Assembly (NCBI GenBank): GCA_024123955.1
Contig: CP099652.1
Span: forward strand, 1,860,001-1,924,000
Source of the DNA: Oxalobacteraceae bacterium OTU3CINTB1
GTDB taxonomy: Bacteria; Pseudomonadota; Gammaproteobacteria; Burkholderiales; Burkholderiaceae_D
Length of the DNA: 64,000 bases
Direction of reading: 5' to 3'
Numbering within the stretch: position 1 is the first letter of the stretch; every line of letters begins with the position of its first letter. The translations under genes and the position numbers were made by a program. Positions 45,421-52,973 of this stretch are shown here, piece by piece. The notes beneath the pieces were generated by a model. It worked only from the letters and a program-made list of their open reading frames with translations. It was not told the origin of the DNA and ran no database searches.

Positions 45421-47161
45421 TTGCGCCTATCCATTCCTTGATGACGTTGGCAACGATGCGTGGGTCTTCGACGGCGAGTTTTTTCGCCATCGCCAGGTTT
45501 TCGCGGTAAGTCTTGACGGTGTTCTCTTCCATCTTGCGCAGTTCTTCCTCGGCGATGAGGGCCTCGTCGGGGCCTTCCTCGACGACTTCCTCCGGCTCTT
45601 CCGGTTCCGGCTCCGGCGCGTTGATCTCGTCGATCTTCTTGAAGACCGGACGCATCATCGGACGCACGATGCGCAGCACGATGTACAGCAGGATCAGCGC
45701 GGTGATCAGGAACTTGGCCAGGTCCTTGGCCATCGGCAGGTTGGCCGGATCGCGCCACCAGTCGAGCGCCGGCTCGAACGGACGGTCGACGCCGTCGAAC
45801 GGCGAGTTGGCCACGCTCACGGCGTCGCCCCGGTCCTGGTTGTAGCCCATCGCCTGCTTGACCAGATCGTTGATCTTGGACATCTCTTCTGGAGTATAGG
45901 CTTTAATGGTGACTTTGCCGTCCTTGTCGACCAGGCGTTTGTAATTGACCACAACGGCGACCGTCATGCGGCGCAGGCCGCCCATGCCGCGCGTCTCGTA
46001 GCGCACGGTCTTGTCGACTTCATAATTGGTAGTCGATTCCTTGTGCTTCGGACCGGCCGCATTGGCGTTAACGCCGCCCGGCGGGGTGCCCGGCGCCGGC
46101 GCGTTGGGGCCGTTGGCGACGGCTTGGTCGAGCGGGGCGGTGGCGGTGCCCGGCGGCTGGTTCGACAGCGCGCCCGGAATGCCGCCCGGATTGGCGTTGG
46201 CGTCGCCGCTGGTTTCGCTGCTTTGCTGGCTGCGGATGGCCGAGGCCGCCGGCGGCGAGTTCGGCTTGTAGGTTTCGGCGGCCTGCTCGACTTTTGAAAA
46301 ATCGACGTCGGCGGTCGCCTCGGCGCGCACATTGCCTTCGCCGACGATAGGGATGATGATCGATTCGACCTGCTTGATGACTTGCAGCTGCATGTCCTTG
46401 ACATACTTGAGCTGGGTTTCATCCATGTTCTTGGCGTTCAGGCCGCCGCTGCCGTTCTTGTTCTGGTCCGAGATCAGGTTGCCGGCCTGGTCGACCACGG
46501 TGACGTTGGCCGGCATCAGTTCCGGCACGCTGGAGGCGACCAGGTGGACGATGGCGGCGGTCTGGGCCGGGTCGAGCATGCGGTTCGGGTGCAAGGTCAG
46601 CAGCACCGACGCTGTCGGTTTTTGCTGGTCGCGCACGAACACGGACGGCTTCGGCAGCGCCAGGTGGACGCGGGCGTTCTCGACGGCGGCCAGCGACTGG
46701 ATCGAGCGCGCCAGCTCGCCTTCGAGCGCGCGCTGGTAGTTAACCTGTTCAAGGAACTGGGACACGCCCAGTTTCTGGTTTTCCATCAGCTCGAAGCCGA
46801 CGTTGCCGCCCTTGGGCAAGCCTTGCGCGGCCAGTTTCAGGCGGGCGTCGTGGACCTGCTCGGTCGGCACCAGGATGGCGCCGCCGTTGTCCGAGAACTT
46901 GTGCTTGATGTTCAGCTTATCCAGCTCGGCCGTGATGGCGCCGCCGTCGCGGTCGGTGAAATTGGAGAACAGCACGCCGTAATCGGGCGGTTTATTCCAC
47001 AAATACAGGCCGATCAGCAGCGCCACGATCGCGGCGGCGGCGGCCGCGCGCATGAAGTTGCGGCCCATCGGGGTCCGGATAAAGGGCAGCCGTTCCGCAC
47101 CGTCGTCGCCGGATGCTGGCGGGGCTGCTGTGTCGTTATCGATTGCTTCGGCTGCGGCCAT
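45413..47161 (-). CDS. fliF: MS-ring protein FliF
   Basis: A 582-residue MS-ring protein. The first membrane helix lies near residues 34-51 (AAAAAAIVALLIGLYLW). The ring-building modules follow (YGVLFSNFTDRDGGAI, FELMENQKLGVSQF), then a low-complexity Pro/Asn/Ala periplasmic loop (about 310-370). The second helix is near 465-485 (FLITALILLYIVLRIV), and the C-terminus binds FliG. First gene of fliFGHIJK, diverging from fliE. Confidence 0.97.
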   Translation of the reverse strand: MAAAEAIDNDTAAPPASGDDGAERLPFIRTPMGRNFMRAAAAAAIVALLIGLYLWNKPPDYGVLFSNFTDRDGGAITAELDKLNIKHKFSDNGGAILVPTEQVHDARLKLAAQGLPKGGNVGFELMENQKLGVSQFLEQVNYQRALEGELARSIQSLAAVENARVHLALPKPSVFVRDQQKPTASVLLTLHPNRMLDPAQTAAIVHLVASSVPELMPANVTVVDQAGNLISDQNKNGSGGLNAKNMDETQLKYVKDMQLQVIKQVESIIIPIVGEGNVRAEATADVDFSKVEQAAETYKPNSPPAASAIRSQQSSETSGDANANPGGIPGALSNQPPGTATAPLDQAVANGPNAPAPGTPPGGVNANAAGPKHKESTTNYEVDKTVRYETRGMGGLRRMTVAVVVNYKRLVDKDGKVTIKAYTPEEMSKINDLVKQAMGYNQDRGDAVSVANSPFDGVDRPFEPALDWWRDPANLPMAKDLAKFLITALILLYIVLRIVRPMMRPVFKKIDEINAPEPEPEEPEEVVEEGPDEALIAEEELRKMEENTVKTYRENLAMAKKLAVEDPRIVANVIKEWIGAND

Positions 47162-47396
47162 GATGGTTGGGTTCCGGGTAACTGGGTCTGAAATGGGGGA
47201 GTGCAGAACAGATTATTGCTTGTCGTCCGGAAATTTAATGCTTGGAATAGAGCGCCCTTTACCGTCTTGCTCGTGCATGTGGTGTTGCGCCGGGCTTGGT
47301 ATTCTGGCAGGACTGATAGAGCCGTTCCGTATTGTAACGCCGGGTTCGGCCATGTCGCGGAATTTGTTTCGCGACAGCAACAGATAGGAGTATCAA
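47162..47396. promoter_or_regulatory. Divergent fliF / fliE intergenic region
   Basis: A 235-base gap from which fliF and fliE are transcribed apart. No sigma-28 or sigma-54 promoter reaches a convincing match. A 7-bp inverted repeat (TGTCGCG / CGCGACA, 10-base loop) at 47353-47376 lies just before the fliE ribosome site (AGGAG). It could be an operator or a leader hairpin for fliE. Confidence 0.4.
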
Positions 47397-47741
47397 ATGA
47401 AAACAGGTGGCATCGACAGCAGCCAGATCCAGGCCATGATCGCCCAGTTGAAGGCGCACGCCACGCGCCCGAGCCTGACGCCGCCGGTGATCCAGACCGA
47501 GGCGCCGGCCGTGCCCAAGGCGCAGTTCTCGGACGCGTTGGAAAAATCGCTGGCGGCGGTCAACGCCAGCCAGGTGCAGGCGGCGGACATGGGCAAGCGC
47601 TTCGCCATGGGCGACGACAGCGTCAGCCTGTCGGACACCATGATCGCCATGCAAAAGGCCAGCATTAACTTCCAAGCAACGATCCAGGTGCGCAACAAGC
47701 TGGTGTCGTCGTATCACGAGATCATGAATATGCAAGTCTAA
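47397..47741 (+). CDS. fliE: Flagellar MS-ring/rod adaptor FliE
   Basis: A 114-residue rod adaptor with the family C-terminus (SLSDTMIAMQKASINFQATI, then VRNKLVSSYHEIMNMQV). It joins the MS ring and export gate to the rod. Length is typical. It stands alone on the plus strand and is followed at once by a long inverted repeat. Confidence 0.96.
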   Translation: MKTGGIDSSQIQAMIAQLKAHATRPSLTPPVIQTEAPAVPKAQFSDALEKSLAAVNASQVQAADMGKRFAMGDDSVSLSDTMIAMQKASINFQATIQVRNKLVSSYHEIMNMQV

Positions 47742-47745
47742 CCCG

Positions 47746-47858
47746 GGGGTCAGTGCCGACATTCGGACACGAGCTCTACTCTACAAAGCTTTTACCGATC
47801 AGCCCGTGTCCGAATGTCGGCACTGACCCCGCTGGTGTTACTGACCCCGCTGGTGTTA
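47746..47858. repeat. REP/REPIN-like inverted repeat with 18-bp tandem copy
   Basis: Two perfect 26-bp inverted arms (47746-47771 and 47805-47830, starting GGGGTCAGTGCCGACATT) flank a 33-base spacer. The right end continues into two exact tandem copies of CTGACCCCGCTGGTGTTA (47823-47840 and 47841-47858). It fills the gap between the convergent fliE and cysteine-hydrolase genes. The last copy overlaps the end of the hydrolase gene. The form is that of a non-autonomous REP-type element mobilised by a RAYT (Y1) transposase, none of which is in the window. Confidence 0.75.
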
Positions 47859-48482
47859 GTCTTGGTTTCGGGCGCGCTGGTTGGAGAGATAGATGTTGTC
47901 GCGCTCGATGGTTTTGCCCTCTTGCATGGCCTTTACCCAGTCGGCGGTGCTGGTCACCGCCGCGAAGTTCGAGTGAAACACCGTGCTGTAGACCCGGTGG
48001 ATCTCCTCAGCACTGGCCCTGCCCGCCGCGTTTTGGTACGGCAGCGAGCCGGTCGCATCGGCCAAAAACTCCACCGTCAGACCGTCGTGCGCGGCGTGGT
48101 AGATCGTTGCCGCGTCGCAGTTGTGCGTCATGTAGCCGGCGATGGTCAGGGTGTCGATTTGCTTGTCTTTGAGCCATTGCGCCAGATCAGTGCCGGCGAA
48201 CACGCTCGAGGCTTGCTTGTGGATGTGATGGTCGGCGCGGCGGCCTGCCACATCCGGGTGCAATTGCCATGCCGGCGAGCCGACCGCGAACACCGGCGAC
48301 TCGGCGGGCGCGTCATGCTGGACCGTGATTACCGGGATGCCCGCCGCCGTGGCGCTGTCCATCGCCAGCGTAATGTTGGGCAGCGAAGTCGATACGGGCG
48401 GGAACTCGATCGGCAACTGGCCGCTGAAGTATTCGTTTTGCACGTCGATGACGAGCAGGGCGCGGCGAGGGGAGGTGGACAT
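47856..48482 (-). CDS. Isochorismatase-family cysteine hydrolase
   Basis: A 208-residue cysteine hydrolase. I start it at MSTSPRRALL behind AAGGA, rather than at the longer frame. The catalytic triad is Asp13 (LVIDVQNEYF), Lys89 (HKQASSVF) and Cys122 (GYMTHNCDAAT). Family members hydrolyse amides or vinyl ethers such as nicotinamide or isochorismate. The substrate here is not evident. It diverges from a GlxA-type regulator across 96 bases, a typical regulator-target pair, and has no link to motility. Confidence 0.88.
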   Translation of the reverse strand: MSTSPRRALLVIDVQNEYFSGQLPIEFPPVSTSLPNITLAMDSATAAGIPVITVQHDAPAESPVFAVGSPAWQLHPDVAGRRADHHIHKQASSVFAGTDLAQWLKDKQIDTLTIAGYMTHNCDAATIYHAAHDGLTVEFLADATGSLPYQNAAGRASAEEIHRVYSTVFHSNFAAVTSTADWVKAMQEGKTIERDNIYLSNQRARNQD

Positions 48483-48566
48483 GGTGGCTTCCTTGGATGG
48501 TGGATGATAGGTCCATTGTCGGCCCATGCCGCGCGCGCGGCCAGTGGCCCGAAGGCACTGTTGCGA

Positions 48567-48572
48567 TATAAT
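48567..48572 (+). promoter_or_regulatory. TATAAT -10 box, probably leaderless mRNA
   Basis: A perfect TATAAT ends 6 bases before the regulator ATG and no Shine-Dalgarno precedes that ATG. The expected transcription start coincides with the A of the start codon, suggesting a leaderless message. The -35 region is weak, as expected for an activator-dependent promoter. Confidence 0.5.
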
Positions 48573-48578
48573 CGGGCC

Positions 48579-49541
48579 ATGACCACTTCAGACCGTCCCA
48601 TCAGCGTCGCCGTGATCGCCTTCGACGGCATCACGCCTTTCCATCTGTCCGTGCCGTGCCTGGTGTTCGAAGCGGGCCAGGAAGCGGGGCAGGCGGGCTT
48701 CGACGTGCGCGTCTGCGCGGCCGATGGCACGCCGCTGCGCACCTCCGCCGGCTTCGCCATCGCCACCGACTACGACCTGGGCGCGCTCGACGATGCCGAC
48801 ATCGTCATCATGCCGTCGTGGCACAACGATTGCCGGGCGGCGCCGCCCGTGCTGCTGGCGGCCCTGCGCGCCGCCCATGCCCGTGGCGCCCGCGTGGTGG
48901 GGCTGTGCCTGGGAGCGTTTCCGCTGGCCGAGGCCGGCCTGCTGGACGGCAAAACCGCGACCACCCACTGGCAATTCGCCGCCGCGCTGGCCGCGCGCCA
49001 TCCTGGAATCGCGGTCGATCCCGACGTGCTATATGTCGATGCCGGGCAGGTGTTGACGTCGGCGGGTGTCGCCGCCGGCCTCGATTGCTGTTTGCATCTG
49101 CTGCGCCAGCTAAGCGGCGCCGATGCGGCCAACCGGGTGGCCCGCCAGCTGGTGATCGCGCCGCACCGGCAGGGCGGCCAGGCGCAGTTCATCGAGCGGC
49201 CATTGCCCGTGTCCAGCAGCGATGGCCGCTTTGCCGACGTGCTGGAATGGGTCACGCAGCGCCTCGGGCAACCCCACAGCATCGACGCGCTGGCGGAACG
49301 GGCGGCCATGAGCCGGCGCAACTTCACCCGTCATTTCCGCCAGGCGACCGGCACCTCGTTCAAGCAGTGGTTGCTGGGCCAGCGGCTGGCGCACGCCCAA
49401 TGGATGCTCGAAAGCGGCGACGCCTCGATCGAGGTGGTGGCGCAGGAGGCGGGATTCGGCTCGGCGTTGTCGTTGCGGCAGCATTTCCGCGCGGTGTTGC
49501 AGACCTCGCCGTCGGCCTACCGTGGGACGTATCGCCGCTAA
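48579..49541 (+). CDS. GlxA family AraC-type transcriptional regulator
   Basis: A 320-residue regulator. Residues ~8-185 are a DJ-1/PfpI-like domain with Cys110 in the nucleophile-elbow position (GLCLGAF). Residues ~220-320 are the AraC double HTH (SIDALAERAAMSRRNFTRHF, SIEVVAQEAGFGSALSLRQH). Such proteins sense small metabolites and usually control an adjacent gene, here most likely the divergent cysteine hydrolase. It converges on ycgR with only 6 bases between stops. Confidence 0.88.
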   Translation: MTTSDRPISVAVIAFDGITPFHLSVPCLVFEAGQEAGQAGFDVRVCAADGTPLRTSAGFAIATDYDLGALDDADIVIMPSWHNDCRAAPPVLLAALRAAHARGARVVGLCLGAFPLAEAGLLDGKTATTHWQFAAALAARHPGIAVDPDVLYVDAGQVLTSAGVAAGLDCCLHLLRQLSGADAANRVARQLVIAPHRQGGQAQFIERPLPVSSSDGRFADVLEWVTQRLGQPHSIDALAERAAMSRRNFTRHFRQATGTSFKQWLLGQRLAHAQWMLESGDASIEVVAQEAGFGSALSLRQHFRAVLQTSPSAYRGTYRR

Positions 49542-49547
49542 CCCTGA

Positions 49548-50306
49548 CTACATCATGCCGGCGATGCGGGCGTTACGTTCGCGTTCGAGCTTGGTGATGT
49601 AGCGCTGCACATAGGCCAGCGTGCTGCGCTGGATGTTGACGAACTCGCAGCCGAGGCGGCGGTTGGTCTTGTTGTTGAGCAGGGTCAGGTCGAGCGAGTT
49701 GCGCACCTGGAGCGCGGTGGTGACTTGCCCAATCTCCGGCAGGTCGATGCGGCAGTTCGGATATTCCTTGCCGATGGCGTCGCCCAGGATCATCTTGTTG
49801 TCCAGGATAGCGATGCCGCCGCAGCTGATGTCGGCCAGCGGGAAGGTGGTGATGCCGCCCAGTTCCTCCGGGAGCGTGACGACCACGCGCACCGGATTGG
49901 TCACCGGCGTGGCGATGCGGTAATACTCGCGCCGCTGCAGACGGATCAGCGTGGGCGGCACGGCGATCTTGAAGACCGGATTGCCTTCGAAAACGGCCGC
50001 TTCGACTTTTTCGGCGGCGAACAGGATGCGTACCTTGTCAAGCGTGGTTTCAAACGACAAGCCTTGCGAGGCCAGGATGCGCTTGTTTTGCTCCGGATCG
50101 ATCGAGCAGTCGAGCACGACCGTGTCGAGCTGGTCGTCGACGTCGAGGATGGCGGTGACGCAAACGTCGGACTCGCCCTGGATCAGCATGCGGATCAGCT
50201 GGTTTTTCTCACCGATGCCGCGCAGCAGGGAAATGATCTCCTTGCGCGACTCGATTTCATAGTCATGCCAGTTTTCCAATTCGACATCCTGAAAGTGTGG
50301 ATACAT
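49548..50306 (-). CDS. ycgR: c-di-GMP flagellar brake protein YcgR
   Basis: A 252-residue protein. An N-terminal YcgR domain (residues ~10-115) is followed by a PilZ domain. The c-di-GMP-binding motifs are RREYYR (Arg126, Arg130) and DISCGG (Asp159, Ser161, Gly164). In studied bacteria the loaded protein slows or biases the motor via FliG/FliM/MotA. It is the last gene of the fliD-led run, 12 bases after the FlhB-like gene. Confidence 0.92.
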   Translation of the reverse strand: MYPHFQDVELENWHDYEIESRKEIISLLRGIGEKNQLIRMLIQGESDVCVTAILDVDDQLDTVVLDCSIDPEQNKRILASQGLSFETTLDKVRILFAAEKVEAAVFEGNPVFKIAVPPTLIRLQRREYYRIATPVTNPVRVVVTLPEELGGITTFPLADISCGGIAILDNKMILGDAIGKEYPNCRIDLPEIGQVTTALQVRNSLDLTLLNNKTNRRLGCEFVNIQRSTLAYVQRYITKLERERNARIAGMM

Positions 50307-50318
50307 CTGGGGCCGGCG

Positions 50319-50651
50319 TCAAATTTCGGTGAGTGGGAGGCTGGTGTCCGGTGCTTCGGGAAGCGGCAAGCCGGACTTTTGCGCTGATTCAATATGATAT
50401 AGCCATGCCAATAGTTCCGCAATCGTCCTATAGAGGGTGGGCGGAATTTGTTGATCTAAATCCACATCCATGAGCAGAGAAACAAGTTCCCTGGATTCGT
50501 GGATAAACACGCCGGCCTCCTTGGCGACGCCGATGATCTGCTCAGCCACCAGCCCGCGCCCCTTGGCGACGACCTTGGGTGCTGGCGCGCCCTCCTGGTA
50601 GGCCAGGGCCACCGCCTGCTGCAGCGGCCGGCGCGGGGCGTCATCCGCCAT
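50319..50651 (-). CDS. Stand-alone FlhB C-terminal domain protein (FhlB-like)
   Basis: A 110-residue protein homologous to the cytoplasmic domain of FlhB/YscU (VVAKGRGLVAEQIIGVAKEAG, then DQQIPPTLYRTIAELLAWLYHI). It begins where the cleaved C-terminal fragment of FlhB begins, but the NPTH cleavage site is absent: PLQQAVALAY aligns with the PTHYAVALKY of FlhB. It therefore imitates the post-cleavage FlhB-CC fragment. It overlaps the fliK-like gene by 11 bases, suggesting the two products act together in the specificity switch. Confidence 0.88.
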   Translation of the reverse strand: MADDAPRRPLQQAVALAYQEGAPAPKVVAKGRGLVAEQIIGVAKEAGVFIHESRELVSLLMDVDLDQQIPPTLYRTIAELLAWLYHIESAQKSGLPLPEAPDTSLPLTEI

Positions 50652-52164
50652 CGCCGCCTCCGTTATCCTGGGTGATCAGCAGCGACGACAGCGGCGCCCC
50701 GGCCGCCTCCATCGCCTGCTCCAGCCGGCCGGCGTTGGTGCGCAGGGTGTCGGCGGTGCCGTCGCTACCGGTCTGCACCTGAATGTGGACTTGGTCGCCG
50801 ACCAGCGTGACCGAGGCCGACACCTCGCCCAGCAGCGGGAAGCGGAAGCGCACGCCGCTGCGCCAGATCTGTTCCGGCGTGTCGTCGCCGGCGCCGCCGT
50901 CCTGCTTGCCTTTTTCGCGCTGTTCGCGCCGCACGTCCCACTGCATCGGCTGGCCCGGCCACGCCTCGCCCTGCCACTGGACGCGGCCCTGCTCGTGGGT
51001 GTGGAGCTGCTGGTTGATCATCTGCGCGGCCGTCAGGTCGGGGCCGTTGGCGGCCGCGCGCGCGGCCGTCTGCTCGCCGGCTTGCGCCATGCGCTGCATC
51101 TGCGGCTCGCGCATCAGTTCGGGCAGGGTGCGCTCGCCCTTGACCCATTCCGTGACATGGGACTCGTAGAACAGGCCGCTCTTGGAGATGGTGTCATGCA
51201 GCTTTTGCGCCAGCGCATCGGTGTCCGGCAGGCCGCTGCCGAGCAGTGCGGTCTTGCCGATCAGCGCCAGTTGCGCCACCTGGCCGCTCTGGGCCGTCGT
51301 CAGCACGGTGGTCAGCACGCGCGCGGTGTTGCTCAAGGTCGATTGCGGGGTGGTGTGGTCGAGCTCCGGCAGTTCGCTGGACGGCGTCAACGGCGCCTTG
51401 CCCAGCAAGGTGGCCGCCAGGCTTTGCGGCTTGACGGCGTCGGCGGGCAGCGGCGTGCCGGCCGCTTGCGCTGCTTGCGCTGCGGCTGGCTGGCCGGCGG
51501 CGGTGGGCAAAGCCCGTCCCGCCGGCCCGGCCGCTGCGGCGTCGGCGGGTTTTCCCTGCGCGGCCGCCGCTTGGGCCGCCTCCGTGCCCGGCCGCGCCAC
51601 GGCGGGCTGCGTGGCGGGCTGGGCGGCCGGACCACCGGGCGCGACACCGGGGCGGGCCTGGCCGGGAACGGCGTCCGGGTCGGCGGCGGCGCCCGCTTCA
51701 GCCTGGGCCGGCCGGCCCGGCTCGCCGGGGACGGCGGCGGCCGGCGGCCGGCCGGTGCCGGCGGGCTGGCCGGCGGCTTGCTGCGATGGCAGCGACGGCG
51801 AATACAAGGCCTCGCCGCCCTCGGTGGCGGCGCCTTCGCTGTAGACCACGGTGGGGGAGGCGCCCGGTGTGCCGGTGCCGAGCTGGAAGGTCGGACGGGG
51901 CGAGGCGGATAGGACCGTCAGCGGCACCTGGTCGCCGACGTTGACGCCCGGCGGCAACATCATCCGCACCGCGTTGTCGGCCACCTTGACCAGCGAGCTG
52001 CCGTCCTTGAAGCGGGACATGACCTCGGCCGTCACCGACTGGCCGACCATGCTCTGCATGGCGCGCTGGAAGGCGACCTGGCGCTCCTCGCCGACGGCCG
52101 CGCCGGCGCCGATGCCGTCGGCCGGCCGGACGGGCATGACGGCGGCGTCAAAGCGCGGCAGCAT
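50641..52164 (-). CDS. Second FliK-like hook-length control protein
   Basis: A 507-residue protein. The N-terminal part (about 1-85) has an ordered-looking segment with VTAEVMSRFKDGSSLVKVAD and a VNVGDQVPLTVL motif. The centre is Ala/Pro/Gly-rich. The C-terminal domain (RFRFPLLGEVSASVTLVGDQ, AGRLEQAMEAAGAPLSSLLI) resembles a FliK C-domain. It is distinct from FliK at 40034-41719. Position between fliT and the FlhB-like gene, with overlap, argues for a joint role. The exact role is unknown. Confidence 0.75.
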   Translation of the reverse strand: MLPRFDAAVMPVRPADGIGAGAAVGEERQVAFQRAMQSMVGQSVTAEVMSRFKDGSSLVKVADNAVRMMLPPGVNVGDQVPLTVLSASPRPTFQLGTGTPGASPTVVYSEGAATEGGEALYSPSLPSQQAAGQPAGTGRPPAAAVPGEPGRPAQAEAGAAADPDAVPGQARPGVAPGGPAAQPATQPAVARPGTEAAQAAAAQGKPADAAAAGPAGRALPTAAGQPAAAQAAQAAGTPLPADAVKPQSLAATLLGKAPLTPSSELPELDHTTPQSTLSNTARVLTTVLTTAQSGQVAQLALIGKTALLGSGLPDTDALAQKLHDTISKSGLFYESHVTEWVKGERTLPELMREPQMQRMAQAGEQTAARAAANGPDLTAAQMINQQLHTHEQGRVQWQGEAWPGQPMQWDVRREQREKGKQDGGAGDDTPEQIWRSGVRFRFPLLGEVSASVTLVGDQVHIQVQTGSDGTADTLRTNAGRLEQAMEAAGAPLSSLLITQDNGGGDGG

Positions 52165-52178
52165 GACGCCGGCCTGCT

Positions 52179-52508
52179 TTAAACGCTGCCGTAGGCGTTA
52201 ACCACGCGCCGTTCCGTGCCCGTCGAGTTGATCAGTTTGGACAATTGCTCCATCCACGGCATCGTCAGGTCGCGGATCCGGCGGTCGGCGTTGAGCATCT
52301 GGCGTATCAGTTCGATCTTGCGTTCGCGCTCGGCGCCGCGCATCGGCGCCGGCGGCTCCTGCTCGCGCAGCGACTTGGCGTGGGCGGCCACGCGCTCCTC
52401 GAGCAGCGCCAGCATGTCCCAGTCGCTGCGGGTGGCGGCCTGCAACATCTGCTCGGTCAGGGCGGCCATGGCGGCGTACACGGATAGAATTTCTTGGCTC
52501 GTCATCAT
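52179..52508 (-). CDS. fliT: Flagellar chaperone FliT
   Basis: A 109-residue helical protein in the standard place behind fliD and fliS. FliT is the FliD chaperone and in enterics also an FlhDC antagonist. Sequence support is modest because the family is divergent (MLALLEERVAAHAKSLREQE, KIELIRQMLNADRRIRDLTM). Context and length make the call firm. A 3-base gap follows fliS. Confidence 0.82.
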   Translation of the reverse strand: MMTSQEILSVYAAMAALTEQMLQAATRSDWDMLALLEERVAAHAKSLREQEPPAPMRGAERERKIELIRQMLNADRRIRDLTMPWMEQLSKLINSTGTERRVVNAYGSV

Positions 52509-52511
52509 GGA

Positions 52512-52946
52512 TCAGGCGCTCGCGAGGTTGGGTTGTTTGATGCCGGTGACGGCGGGGGTGTCGGCGATGGCGTTCCAGGCGTCGCGCAGCTCGATGAGCA
52601 GGCGCTGCACTTCCTCCAGGATGGCCGGGTCGTTGGTGATGTTGGCCGTCACCAGGCGCCCGCTCATGTATTCGTACAGGGAGTCGAGCCCCTCGGCGAT
52701 CTCGCCGCCGGCCTTTTTATCGAGCGCGGCGCGCAGGCCGCTGTCGATGATCATGATGGCCTTGGAGATCGACTTGCCTTTCTCGGCGATATTGCCACTG
52801 CGCATGCCGTTCAACGCCGTGCTCAGCGCGACCAGCGCGCCGTCGAACAGCATCACGATCAGCTTGTGGGGGCTGGCGGCCACTACACCTGTTTCCATGC
52901 CGACCTTGGCATAGGCATGCACGCCAGTTTGTCGAGATCCGAACAT
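52512..52946 (-). CDS. fliS: Flagellin chaperone FliS
   Basis: A 144-residue flagellin export chaperone with the family motifs AYAKVGMETGVVAASPHKLI, VMLFDGAL and LDSLYEYMSGRLVTAN. It caps the C-terminal helix of FliC before export. It lies between fliD and fliT. Confidence 0.96.
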   Translation of the reverse strand: MFGSRQTGVHAYAKVGMETGVVAASPHKLIVMLFDGALVALSTALNGMRSGNIAEKGKSISKAIMIIDSGLRAALDKKAGGEIAEGLDSLYEYMSGRLVTANITNDPAILEEVQRLLIELRDAWNAIADTPAVTGIKQPNLASA

Positions 52947-52973
52947 ATTCCGTCTCCTGTGAATGGGTTCGTG

